A DNA stretch of 64,000 nucleotides, taken from contig CAZWTY010000001.1 in assembly GCA_964637565.1 (NCBI GenBank), positions 1-64,000 of the forward strand, read 5' to 3'. How positions within the stretch are numbered: the stretch's first letter is position 1; each line of letters opens with the position of its first letter. The position numbers and the translations under genes were made by a program. Below the pieces are notes generated by a model that was not told the origin of the DNA, made no database searches, and was given only the letters and a program-made list of their open reading frames with translations. Shown here piece after piece: positions 42,595 to 51,704 of the stretch. The DNA comes from DYJE01 sp964637565 (GTDB taxonomy: Bacteria > Desulfobacterota > Desulfobacteria > Desulfobacterales > Desulfolunaceae).

Positions 42595-44346
42595 ATGATC
42601 TTGTCGACACGTAAAAACTCATTTCTAACCGTCGCCGCCGCCTGCATACTGTTTCTGTTCGGTACAGATGCCATGGCATGCGACATCGCCGTGGTCTCGG
42701 CCAAGGCTTCTTCCAACGGCAGACCCCTCATCTGGAAAAGCCGGGACAACAGCCTGAGCTGGGAACAGGAAGTGGCCTGTTACGACCGTGCCGGCAATAC
42801 GGAAAACAAAGCGGCAGGCGGAAGTGTCCGTGTGGTGGACCGAACACGCGGAACGGCGGCTCAATCCGGAGGCGTGAACGAGTCCGGGTTTGCCATCACC
42901 AACACCACCGTGTATCAGGAAAGCCCGATCCACGAATACCTCGCCAGCGCCAACCTCAACCTGATGTCCAACGCCCTGAAACGCTGTACCACCGTGGCTG
43001 AATTCGACGCCTACATTGCGGGCTGGCACCTCGAAGGCTCCAATTCCAGGCGAATTCTCAGCGGAAACTTTGTGGTCATCGACGCCAAAGGCGGAGCCGC
43101 TCTTTACGAACTGACCACCGGTGACTCCCAGACCGACGTCTATGCTTACGGCGGGCGTGTGAAAGTCCATAAAATCGACGCCAACACGGGTTTCGTCACC
43201 AACGAAGATGGTGCGCTCATCGGCAACAACGGGGAAATCGGATACATCACCGACTACCTGAACAACTCGTCAGCCCAGATCATGGGCACGGACCGGATGT
43301 TGAATCCCAAGGGTTACAAGTTCTCCACCGACAAAAAAGCCATTTTGAACAGTACGAACGCCACCATCGACAACGGCTACAACTTCTGCGGTATCGTCAA
43401 TCGGACCAACTCGAGTTTCTGGATCCCGTTGAACGACGACACACCCCGAGAAGACAGGGCTCTTGACCTCATGCTCCAGCTGAAGGCCGAGGGACGCCTG
43501 AACCACCGCACGGTGCAGCAGATCGTCGCCAAGGACATCGACATCGACGAATACCATCTCGATACCTATCCGAGCCTTTCCAATCTCGATCCCGGAACAG
43601 ACACCCAACGCAGCACCTTCCACACCATCAGCCGTTACTGCACCAATCTCGCCTTCGTGGTTGACGGCGTGGCACCCGGTGGAAACGCCAAACTGGCCAC
43701 CATCTGGGTCAACCTGGGTGAACCTTCCGTGGGTGTGGCCACCCCGTTCTTTCCCGCAGCCAACGCCATCTCGTCTTATGCTTACGCAGACACCTCGTTT
43801 CTCGGAATGACCCTGGACCTGGAACCCACCTGTTACATCAACAAGACCATGCACGACGCCAAGGCGACACTTTACGAACTCAGCGACGCCAGCATTCTCG
43901 AGCTGCTTCCTCCCATTGACATTTCAGCGGAGCTTCTTCTCAGCCTGCTTCAGGTCAACTGGCTGTTCAACTCCTATGAAGACAACTGGAGCTCCTTCGA
44001 AGGAGAACTATCCGAATGGCACGTCCTGTGGCTGGCCAACATGAGCGCCAATGATAAATCGGACAAGACCATCGACATCCCCCTCCTTCTCGGCATCCAC
44101 AGCTGGGCTTACTCCTTGGAAAACATCCTTTACGACAGGACCGAGACTTATCTCAACGCCCTTCGCCAGGACAGCTCCCGCATCACGGAAAGCAACCTGA
44201 AAAGCTATTCGGACTACTGCGCCGAATTCCTTTACCTGAACTACAAAAATCAGTCCTACAATTCCAAATCCTGGGATTACGTGTATCCCTGGACCGTCAC
44301 AAAGACGACCACAAGTCTTTTCAAGAGAATTTTCTGGTGGCTATAA
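42595..44346 (+). CDS. exported N-terminal-Cys Ntn hydrolase (C45/C69-like)
   Basis: The 583-residue precursor has a signal peptide of about 26 residues (AAACILFLFGTDAMA), after which the mature chain would start with Cys (CDIAVVSAKASSNGRPLIWK). An N-terminal Cys followed by this strand and SRDNS is the pattern of C45/C69-type Ntn hydrolases and acyl-transferases, where the Cys is the nucleophile. The usual family is 350 to 550 residues. It is likely periplasmic. Substrate is unknown; amide hydrolysis or acyl transfer on the cluster's product is a reasonable guess. GGAGG precedes the ATG. Confidence 0.78.
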   Translation: MILSTRKNSFLTVAAACILFLFGTDAMACDIAVVSAKASSNGRPLIWKSRDNSLSWEQEVACYDRAGNTENKAAGGSVRVVDRTRGTAAQSGGVNESGFAITNTTVYQESPIHEYLASANLNLMSNALKRCTTVAEFDAYIAGWHLEGSNSRRILSGNFVVIDAKGGAALYELTTGDSQTDVYAYGGRVKVHKIDANTGFVTNEDGALIGNNGEIGYITDYLNNSSAQIMGTDRMLNPKGYKFSTDKKAILNSTNATIDNGYNFCGIVNRTNSSFWIPLNDDTPREDRALDLMLQLKAEGRLNHRTVQQIVAKDIDIDEYHLDTYPSLSNLDPGTDTQRSTFHTISRYCTNLAFVVDGVAPGGNAKLATIWVNLGEPSVGVATPFFPAANAISSYAYADTSFLGMTLDLEPTCYINKTMHDAKATLYELSDASILELLPPIDISAELLLSLLQVNWLFNSYEDNWSSFEGELSEWHVLWLANMSANDKSDKTIDIPLLLGIHSWAYSLENILYDRTETYLNALRQDSSRITESNLKSYSDYCAEFLYLNYKNQSYNSKSWDYVYPWTVTKTTTSLFKRIFWWL

Positions 44347-44389
44347 CAAGAATCCGGGGGGAAATGCAAAGCGGGAACAGAGGTGAAAA

Positions 44390-45184
44390 ATGTCTGAACT
44401 AAAAGCAAAATTCCATTCGCGTTACGAGATTTCCTACCAGGATCTCGAAGAGATGCACAGTGTTTTCAAAAAGTATTACAAAAACACGGACCTCAAGACA
44501 TTCAAAAACGATCTCGACAAAAAGAACGGGGCTTTCATTCTGAGAAAAAAAAGCACCGGTGAAATTGTGGGATTCAGCACGGTTCTTGAAATGAAAATGA
44601 TCATCAACGGAAAGAAGGTTCATGGCATTTTCAGCGGGGACACCATCGTCGAAGAGGAATTCTGGGGCGACAACCCTTTAAATTCGTCGTTCGTCAAATT
44701 TTTTATCAAAAAAATGCTGGCCAACCCGTTCAGGCCTGTGTACTGGTTTCTAATTTCAAAGGGCTACAAGACCTATCTGCTTCTCGCCAACAACTTTATC
44801 CATTATTATCCCTGCCACACCCGGGAAAACCAGCAGCTTGAAGACATCATGAAAGGCTACTGCAACTACCTGTTCCCCGAATACTTCAACGAAAAGAAGA
44901 AGATTCTGGATTTCGGAAAAGGCGCCCAGTACCTGAAAGGCGGCGTGGCGGAAATCACGGCCGAGATGTGTGAAAAATTCCCGAAAATCGCCTTCTTCAA
45001 CGAAAGGAACCCCACATGGGACAGGGGGACCGAACTCCCCTGCGTGGCCAAGGCCACCTGGGGCACGGCCTTTCATCGGATTTTCATCAAACCCCTGAAA
45101 AAACAGGCCGTCAAACTTTCGGGTTTTCTTCTCCCGTCCAAAGACGAACAACGGATCTCGACCCGAAGAAAAGCCATGCCCTGA
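44390..45184 (+). CDS. GNAT-like acyltransferase-fold protein, unrecognised family
   Basis: In this 264-residue protein, residues of about 10-100 look like the first half of a GNAT fold (GAFILRKKSTGEIVGFSTVL, then KVHGIFSGDTIVEEEFWG). The C-terminal 130 residues carry no motif I know and end with a basic tail. There is no signal peptide. AGGTG precedes the ATG, 43 bases after the previous stop. It may transfer an acyl group to an amine for the cluster product; this is inference from fold and neighbours. Confidence 0.6.
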   Translation: MSELKAKFHSRYEISYQDLEEMHSVFKKYYKNTDLKTFKNDLDKKNGAFILRKKSTGEIVGFSTVLEMKMIINGKKVHGIFSGDTIVEEEFWGDNPLNSSFVKFFIKKMLANPFRPVYWFLISKGYKTYLLLANNFIHYYPCHTRENQQLEDIMKGYCNYLFPEYFNEKKKILDFGKGAQYLKGGVAEITAEMCEKFPKIAFFNERNPTWDRGTELPCVAKATWGTAFHRIFIKPLKKQAVKLSGFLLPSKDEQRISTRRKAMP

Positions 45185-45252
45185 CCGGTTGAGTCTTCCG
45201 GTCCGCTTTCATGGCATTCCAATCGCATGAAGCCGCGTCCGTTGAAAAAACT

Positions 45253-45287
45253 GAGCCCGTCAAGTCGCTTTGACGGGCTCTTTACAT
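45253..45287 (+). terminator. hairpin, possible attenuating terminator
   Basis: An 11-base perfect stem (GAGCCCGTCAA and complement) with a short loop is followed by TTTACATT. The T-run is short, so readthrough into the GH3 gene is likely. It divides the cluster into a two-gene and a six-gene part. Confidence 0.6.
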
Positions 45288-45308
45288 TACTATGAATCTG
45301 AGATTACG

Positions 45309-47009
45309 ATGAATCGCCTGTCTTCTCCCGCGTCACAGTCAAGCACCCGGTTCGCTCTCCGGCTGCTCTACCTGCTCAGCCTCAAATCAACCAGACATTT
45401 CGACCGTTCCCTCGTTCAGGTTGAAGCGACCCAGAGAAAAAAACTGAAAAATCTGCTGACCCTGATCGGACCTGGCCAGACAGGCCGTTCGTTGGGCCTG
45501 GACGAACAGACGACCTATGAGGAATTTGCCTCGAAAGTCCCTGTATCGACGTACAAAGACTGGGAAACGGTCGTTCTCGAACAGAAAAAAAACAAGGCCC
45601 CCCTTCTCACGTCCGAGCCTTGCAGCCGGTACCAGCCCACCAGCGGCTCATCCTCCAAGATGAAATGGATCCCTTACACACCGTCTTTTCTGGCTGAGCT
45701 GGACCAGGCCATTTCACCGCTCCTTGTGGACGGGTTCCGTTCCCATCCGGGGATACTTAACGGCCGGCATTACTGGTCCCTTTCCTGGATTCCTACCCAC
45801 CTCAGGACCACCATTGCCCCGGATGCCAACGACGACCTGAAGCTTCTTCCCTGGTGGAAACGGCTGTTCATGCATCTCACCATGGCCGTCCCCACGGAAG
45901 TGTCCTATGCGGCCAGCTCGGAAGGGTCCATGATCTCGAGCCTGGCCCATCTCGTCGCGTGCACGGACCTTACCCTGATCTCGGTGTGGAGCCCGACTTT
46001 CGCCATCAACCTGATCGAACAACTGACGAAACACAAGGACGAGCTGGCCGCCATCCTTGCCAAAGGCCACTGGGGAAAAAGACAAAGCGAGCTGTTTCAC
46101 ATCCCCTGCCCCAGATCTCCAGCCGTGGCCGGAATCCTCTCGGCCTGGGACGGAACCATCGGTCCGGGCATCGTGGAGCGCCTGTGGCCCAACCTGGCCC
46201 TGGTCAGCTCATGGGACACCTCGTCTTCCCGTATCTGGGCCGAAGAACTGAGAAAACTGTTCGCCCATGCGGGATTCCTGGCCAAAGGTCTGTGGGCCAC
46301 GGAAGGCGTGGTGACCATTCCCTACCGGGGCCACTACCCCCTTGCCGTCACCAGTCATTTTTACGAGTTTCTCGATCCCGAAACGGACAAGATCCATCCG
46401 GCCTGGGATCTGAAAAAAGACCAGATCGTCACCCCCCTTCTCACCACCGGCTCAGGGTTCCTCCGTTACAACCTCAACGACCGGGTCAGGGTCAGCGGTT
46501 TCCTTGAAAACTGCCCCTGCCTGGAATTTCTGGGACGAATGGGCGGGGTTGACATGACCGGAGAAAAACTCACCCCGGACATCGCCGTGGAAGTGATCAA
46601 ACGGACCGGGGAAACGTTCAACGTCAAGGCCCTGACCCTGGTGGCCACAGGGGGTTGCGCTGAAAAAAATGAAAAACCACGGTACACCCTGCTCTGTGAA
46701 GAAGAAAAAAATCCGGCGGCTGAGGCGGAAATCACCCGGTTCGCCTCGGGCCTTCTCGATGAATCCTTTCATTACAAACTGGCTTCGGAAATCGGCCAAC
46801 TCGACCCTTTACGGGTTGTCTTTCATCCAGAGTGCCGGAAAGTCTACCAGAAACGAAACGAAAGCCGGGGAATGATCCTGGGGGACATGAAAATCGAGCC
46901 CCTCGTTCTCTGGGACGAAAACGACACGACCTTCATGGACCTACTGGTCTCCGGATCTTTTCCTGAAACCGGAGATGCCCTGATCCTGAACCACAGTAAA
47001 GGAATTTGA
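45309..47009 (+). CDS. GH3-family adenylate-forming enzyme
   Basis: The 566 residues match the GH3 (auxin-responsive) family of acyl-adenylating amido synthetases: PTSGSSSKMKWIPYT is the nucleotide-binding P-loop-like motif, SSEGSMISSLAHLV follows, LWATEGVVTIPYRGHYP is the second motif and FYEFLDPE the third. GH3 enzymes join a carboxylic acid to an amino acid or amine through an acyl-AMP. ATG 45309 is preferred because an earlier in-frame start lies in the terminator hairpin. It ends one base before the next gene, so it is co-translated with the PaaK-like ligases. Confidence 0.88.
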   Translation: MNRLSSPASQSSTRFALRLLYLLSLKSTRHFDRSLVQVEATQRKKLKNLLTLIGPGQTGRSLGLDEQTTYEEFASKVPVSTYKDWETVVLEQKKNKAPLLTSEPCSRYQPTSGSSSKMKWIPYTPSFLAELDQAISPLLVDGFRSHPGILNGRHYWSLSWIPTHLRTTIAPDANDDLKLLPWWKRLFMHLTMAVPTEVSYAASSEGSMISSLAHLVACTDLTLISVWSPTFAINLIEQLTKHKDELAAILAKGHWGKRQSELFHIPCPRSPAVAGILSAWDGTIGPGIVERLWPNLALVSSWDTSSSRIWAEELRKLFAHAGFLAKGLWATEGVVTIPYRGHYPLAVTSHFYEFLDPETDKIHPAWDLKKDQIVTPLLTTGSGFLRYNLNDRVRVSGFLENCPCLEFLGRMGGVDMTGEKLTPDIAVEVIKRTGETFNVKALTLVATGGCAEKNEKPRYTLLCEEEKNPAAEAEITRFASGLLDESFHYKLASEIGQLDPLRVVFHPECRKVYQKRNESRGMILGDMKIEPLVLWDENDTTFMDLLVSGSFPETGDALILNHSKGI

Positions 47010-47010
47010 C

Positions 47011-48297
47011 ATGTTCTGGGGACACTTACTCACCACCGCCATCGAGGTTCACCTGAACCAACTGAAATCGACGTCCACCCTGAGATCCGAAGCTGAAAAA
47101 CGGCTGGTTCAAAGCGTGCGCCACGCGGGTCGGCACGTGGCCTACTACAGGGACTGTTTCAGACAGGCCGGCGTGAATATGGATTCATTCAAAGGGCCGG
47201 AAGACCTTAAAAAACTGCCCTTTCTCACCAAAGACGACGTGAGGAACGCTTTCCCCGACAGAATCGTGGCCGACGGAACGGACATAGAAACATGCCATTA
47301 CTCCGCCACCACCGGGTCCACAGGCCGTTCCCTGCCCTTTATCTACAGCCCGAAGACCTTTGCCTTCTACCTGTCGACCAACCTGCGGGTCTACACCATG
47401 ATCGGCTACAAACCATGGTACACCTGCTGTTACATCAAGTACACGGCCATGGACCCGATGAACGTCGGCCCCCTGTTCAGGTTCCACCACATCCCTTCCG
47501 TGGCCCCCATCGAACAGCAGATCGCCATGCTGAAACAGCACAGGCCGGATTTCATCGACGGATACGCCTCGATCATCCACGAGATTTCCCGGCGGATGAC
47601 AGAGGAAGACCTTGAACTCATCCGTCCGAAAATGATTCTCTGCAATTCGGAAATGTCCACGGTGCATCAACGAAACGCCATTTCCGAGGTGTTCGGCTGC
47701 CCGGTGTATGACGAGTACTCCACCGAAGAAACCTGGATGGTGGCTTCGCTGTGCAAAAAACAGCGTTACCACCTGTTCACCGACAACGTCTGGGTGGAGT
47801 TCCTGGACCCGGACGGCAACGAGGTGAAACCCGGTGAACCGGGAGAAATGGTCCTCACCACCCTTCGGAGCCCGGCCATGCCGTTCATACGCTACCGGAT
47901 CGGGGATATCGGTCGCCTGTCCACGGAAACCTGCAATTGCGGCTCGCCTTTTCCTGTGTTGGAATCCTTCGAAGGCCGGTCCGACGACTCGTTCATTCTG
48001 CCCGACGGAACCTATGTCTCGTCCCTTAAAATTCTCAACACCTTCACCATGTTCATCAAGAAGTACCTCCACCTGATGGAGGAATTCCGGGTGATCCAGG
48101 AGACAAAAGACCGGGTGACCATCGAACTGGTCAAGGGCAAAGAATACGACGACAGCCGATTCAAGGAAGTCACCGACGCCCTTTCCACCCTTTTCAGACA
48201 CCAGGTCACCATCACCGTCACCCAGGTGGAGGCCATCGATCTCAAAGGGAAGATCAAGCGAAAAGCCATTGAATCCCGGGTGAACGGAAAACCATAA
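47011..48297 (+). CDS. PaaK-like phenylacetate-CoA ligase family enzyme 1
   Basis: The 428 residues belong to the ANL adenylate-forming superfamily, PaaK/CapK branch: HYSATTGSTGRSLPFIYSP (nucleotide loop), YDEYSTEE (acyl-AMP site), EPGEMVLTTLRSPAMPFIRY with RIGD (hinge), and a Cys pair, CNCGSPFP, before the C-terminal domain. The Lys expected near the C-terminus can be placed in KGKIKRKAIE. It activates a carboxylic acid as acyl-AMP, perhaps to a thioester. It is closely followed by a paralogue. Confidence 0.88.
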   Translation: MFWGHLLTTAIEVHLNQLKSTSTLRSEAEKRLVQSVRHAGRHVAYYRDCFRQAGVNMDSFKGPEDLKKLPFLTKDDVRNAFPDRIVADGTDIETCHYSATTGSTGRSLPFIYSPKTFAFYLSTNLRVYTMIGYKPWYTCCYIKYTAMDPMNVGPLFRFHHIPSVAPIEQQIAMLKQHRPDFIDGYASIIHEISRRMTEEDLELIRPKMILCNSEMSTVHQRNAISEVFGCPVYDEYSTEETWMVASLCKKQRYHLFTDNVWVEFLDPDGNEVKPGEPGEMVLTTLRSPAMPFIRYRIGDIGRLSTETCNCGSPFPVLESFEGRSDDSFILPDGTYVSSLKILNTFTMFIKKYLHLMEEFRVIQETKDRVTIELVKGKEYDDSRFKEVTDALSTLFRHQVTITVTQVEAIDLKGKIKRKAIESRVNGKP

Positions 48298-48323
48298 AAC
48301 AAAACTCTGATGGAGAATGATAT

Positions 48324-49604
48324 ATGATCCTGACCAAACTCAAAAAACTTCGCGAGGTGTCCTCATGCCGGAAAATGAGCCCGGAGAAGCTCGCCGCCTT
48401 CCGGGACAATCGGTTGCAGCTGATGATCCGCCATGCCTACAGAACCGCTCCGTTCTATAAGAAACTCATGGACAGGGCCGGCGTCAAACCGGCGGACATC
48501 CGGACGGAAAAAGATCTGATCAAACTTCCCCTGGTGACGAAACAGGATATCCAGATGAACTACGGAGAATGCGTGTCCAGCCAGTTCACCGAAGACCAGT
48601 GCCTGGTCAGGACCACCTCGGGTTCTTCGGGGAAAATGCTCCGGGTCCTCTGGGAGACGGACAGTTTCTGGAACCGCCTCACCATGTACTACCGCTGCCT
48701 GTCCATGATCGGCTACACCCCGTTCAAAAAACTGCTCTACTTTCTCCCGGTTCCTGAAAAGTCGGGCTTCACCTTCGGGCTTTTCAGGCAGATGGGCCTG
48801 GAGCCCAAGACACCTTTCGAAGAAATCCGGAAGCATCTGCTCACCTTCAAACCCCATGTGATGGCGATCTATCCGTCTTACGCCCTGGACCTGGCCAAGT
48901 TTCTCTCAAGCGACGATATCCTGAACATCGGACTCGAGGCCATTTCCCTCAACTCGGAAATGATCCTTCCCCAGGACCGGGCCGAAATTGAGAGGAAGTT
49001 CAACTGTCCGGCATACGACGAGTATTCATCGGTGGAAATGGGCTTTATCGCCAGCATGTGCCGAAAAAAAAAGAACCACGTATTTACGGACAACGTCATC
49101 CTGGAAATCCTGGATGCCCAGGGTCATCCGGCCCGACCCGGAGAAAGGGGAGAAATCGTCTTGACGTCTCTCACCAATTATGCCATGCCTTTTATCCGAT
49201 ACCGAATCGGTGATTACTCGTATTTTCCAGAAAACAGAACCTGTTCCTGCGGACTGCCCTTTCCGGTCATCGGCCCCATCGAAGGCCGGAAAGACGATTC
49301 GTTCGTCCTGACGGACGGAACCACCATCCCCGCATGGAAGATCTACGAGGTGGTGGAACGTCCCCTGGAAGACTTCGGCATGGACAAACTTGTTCTCACC
49401 GATTTCTACATGGTCCAGCGTAAAAAGGACCTGGCGGATTTCTATTACGTGAAAGGCCCGGACTTCGAAGACAGCTACCTTACCCATCTTCACGCAGGAA
49501 TCGGCCGGCTTTTCGGAAACAAAATCACCGTCAACGTCACCGTCACAGACAATATCGACCGGGTGAAAACCGTGAAACGGAAATACATCCACCGTGAATT
49601 ATAG
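48324..49604 (+). CDS. PaaK-like phenylacetate-CoA ligase family enzyme 2
   Basis: The 426-residue paralogue of the upstream gene shows the same order of motifs: VRTTSGSSGKMLRVLWE, YDEYSSVEMGF, ERGEIVLTSLTNYAMPFIRY and the Cys pair CSCGLPFP. GGAGA lies before ATG 48324. Substrate specificity may differ from the first copy. It ends within the start region of the flippase-like gene (GTG 49594 is inside its end), indicating coupled translation. Confidence 0.88.
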   Translation: MILTKLKKLREVSSCRKMSPEKLAAFRDNRLQLMIRHAYRTAPFYKKLMDRAGVKPADIRTEKDLIKLPLVTKQDIQMNYGECVSSQFTEDQCLVRTTSGSSGKMLRVLWETDSFWNRLTMYYRCLSMIGYTPFKKLLYFLPVPEKSGFTFGLFRQMGLEPKTPFEEIRKHLLTFKPHVMAIYPSYALDLAKFLSSDDILNIGLEAISLNSEMILPQDRAEIERKFNCPAYDEYSSVEMGFIASMCRKKKNHVFTDNVILEILDAQGHPARPGERGEIVLTSLTNYAMPFIRYRIGDYSYFPENRTCSCGLPFPVIGPIEGRKDDSFVLTDGTTIPAWKIYEVVERPLEDFGMDKLVLTDFYMVQRKKDLADFYYVKGPDFEDSYLTHLHAGIGRLFGNKITVNVTVTDNIDRVKTVKRKYIHREL

Positions 49605-49620
49605 GGGCAACAACAACCAT

Positions 49621-50577
49621 ATGGGGTCAAAACCAGGAGCCTGGAAAAGACTGACAACCGTGCTGAAATGGCTGATCGCCGGAGCCGTCCTGTTCTATCT
49701 ATTTTATCAGGTCGACAGGGAAAAGCTTCTGGCGGCCCTCACTTCAGCCCGGCTTGAAATCTACCTGCCCCTGGCCGTCAGTTTCGTGCTGATCTGGTTT
49801 CTCGTCGAATCCCAGAACCTGATGTTTCTGTTCAACATGTTCGGCCACGATCTGACGTTCAAAGAAATGCGCTTTATCCGGGGTGCCAGCTACATGCTGA
49901 TGATCATCAACTACAACCTGGGGTTAGGGGCTATCGCCTGGTACCTGAAACGCAGGAACGGCATTGCCCTCACCCGGGCCGGGAGTGTGATGTTTTTCTA
50001 CTATTTTGTGGAAAGCGTGGGCATCACCTTTTTCGCCATGGCCGGTTGTCTTCTGATCTACGGCCAGTCCCCGGTTATTTACGAAAAAATCATCCTGATC
50101 GCGGGGGCCATGTTCTTTTCCTATATCGCCCTTTTTTTCCTGGTCCGCCTGCTGCCATCCTACGGATGGTTCACAGGTCTTCGAAACAGTGCCCTCATGG
50201 CCGCCTTTTACGAGGCGGATTTCAAAAACTACTTTATCCTGTCAGGTTTCAGGGCCGTCTACTTCGCCTCGTTCGTCATTTTTTTCCATCTGGGCCTGAA
50301 AAGCTTCCATGTCCATGTACCCCTTTTTTCACTGATCGGCCTGGTTCCGGTGATCTTCTTCATCGGCAATATCCCGATCACCCCTTTCGGGATCGGTACC
50401 ATCCAGGCGGCCATGGTGTTTTTCTTCAAACCGTTCGGCCCCGAAGAAAACATCCTGTCGTTCAGCATGGTGTATTCCGCGACCCTGCTGTTCATGCGGG
50501 CACCCATCGGATTATTCTACATGAGGGAAACGAAAACAGGCCTTTCGGACCTCAAAGCCATGGAGGCTGAACTGTGA
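49621..50577 (+). CDS. LPG synthase TM-like/UPF0104 membrane protein
   Basis: About 318 residues with seven or eight hydrophobic helices. The stretch RFIRGASYMLMIINYNLGLG and the C-terminal GNIPITPFGIGTIQAAMVFF match the flippase-like UPF0104 / lysylphosphatidylglycerol synthase transmembrane family. It could move a lipid-linked product across the inner membrane. I chose ATG 49621 with AGGGGC at longish spacing; GTG 49594 adds nine residues and overlaps the ligase gene. Confidence 0.85.
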   Translation: MGSKPGAWKRLTTVLKWLIAGAVLFYLFYQVDREKLLAALTSARLEIYLPLAVSFVLIWFLVESQNLMFLFNMFGHDLTFKEMRFIRGASYMLMIINYNLGLGAIAWYLKRRNGIALTRAGSVMFFYYFVESVGITFFAMAGCLLIYGQSPVIYEKIILIAGAMFFSYIALFFLVRLLPSYGWFTGLRNSALMAAFYEADFKNYFILSGFRAVYFASFVIFFHLGLKSFHVHVPLFSLIGLVPVIFFIGNIPITPFGIGTIQAAMVFFFKPFGPEENILSFSMVYSATLLFMRAPIGLFYMRETKTGLSDLKAMEAEL

Positions 50578-50608
50578 TGCAAAGACCAACCGCCACCCAG
50601 GAGTTACC

Positions 50609-51643
50609 ATGAAACGCCTTCTCATTCCCATGCTGGTTTTTTCCGTTTTTCTGTCCCTGCCGCAAGACATCGCAAGGGCCGCAGACCTTGTCATAGCCCC
50701 GGCACTGAAAAACCAGATGATCACCGGTTACACCCGGCCTTCCAAGGCCGTGATCCTCACCGCCGAAGTGGCGGGGAAAATCGTGAGGATCAACTCCCGC
50801 ATCGGCGCCGCCGTGGGATCACACCCTGTGATCGAGATCGACAGCACCTTCGTGGCCCTGTCCCTGGACAACAGCGCGCTTCAGCTCAAACAGATCGAAA
50901 GCCGAATCAAAAGCATGGCCTCCCAGGTGGAATTTCTCAGAAGCTCCCACCAGCGTATCGCCGAGCTTAGAAAAACACAGAATGTCAGTGAGGCGAAATA
51001 CGACGAATCGGCCAACAACCTGACCCAGGCGGTCAACGAACTGGACTCGCTGAAATTCGAAAAAGAACGGCTCAAGATATCCCACAGGCAGTTGAAAGAG
51101 CAGCTGTCCCGGCACCGGATCTACGGTTTCCGGGGCGGGGTGGTCACCAGCCTGCCTGTCGAAGTGGGCCAGGCTGTCCAGCCGGGTACCCCCCTGGCGG
51201 AAGTATCCGACTACGGAACCCTGGTCATTCCCCTGTCCGTGTCCAATGAAGAACTCCATGCCCTCAAATCCCTTCCCAAACTGTTCGACGCCACCATCGA
51301 AGGTCTGCCCGTCAAAGCCCGGATCAACCATATCAACCCCAGGTTTGACGAACGGACACGAAAACTCCAGGTGGAACTCGCCGTTTCGGATTACAAGGGC
51401 GCCCGGCGGGGAGGTTTGAAATTCCAGGCCCATCTCAAAGTGAAAACAGACGGTGTCCTTGTGCCCAAAGCGGCCGTGAAAAACCGTTTCGGCAATCCAA
51501 CGGTCATTCTTAAAGCTTCACGCGAACCCGTTCCCGTGATGATTCTCGGGGAAACGGGCAGCAGCCTCATCGTGGTTGAAACAAAGAATATCAGGCCGGG
51601 GGTCGTGGTCCTTCCCGTCAATCCGGCCAGACCGTCACGATAA
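50609..51643 (+). CDS. RND-type periplasmic adaptor (HlyD/MFP family)
   Basis: The 344-residue precursor has a signal peptide (LVFSVFLSLPQDIARA), a lipoyl-like half-motif (GKIVRINSRIGAAVGSHPVI), an alpha-helical hairpin of about 90 residues (SRIKSMASQVEFLRSS, AVNELDSLKFEKERLKIS) and the second lipoyl half (GFRGGVVTSLPVEVGQAVQP). Beta domains follow. It links the pump to an outer-membrane channel; no TolC-like gene is seen here. AGGAG precedes the ATG. Confidence 0.9.
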   Translation: MKRLLIPMLVFSVFLSLPQDIARAADLVIAPALKNQMITGYTRPSKAVILTAEVAGKIVRINSRIGAAVGSHPVIEIDSTFVALSLDNSALQLKQIESRIKSMASQVEFLRSSHQRIAELRKTQNVSEAKYDESANNLTQAVNELDSLKFEKERLKISHRQLKEQLSRHRIYGFRGGVVTSLPVEVGQAVQPGTPLAEVSDYGTLVIPLSVSNEELHALKSLPKLFDATIEGLPVKARINHINPRFDERTRKLQVELAVSDYKGARRGGLKFQAHLKVKTDGVLVPKAAVKNRFGNPTVILKASREPVPVMILGETGSSLIVVETKNIRPGVVVLPVNPARPSR

Positions 51644-51704
51644 CCGGTGAACCGATGAATCCGGGAGGCCATCAACCAATTCCTGACAGGAAAGGCGTGC
51701 TACG

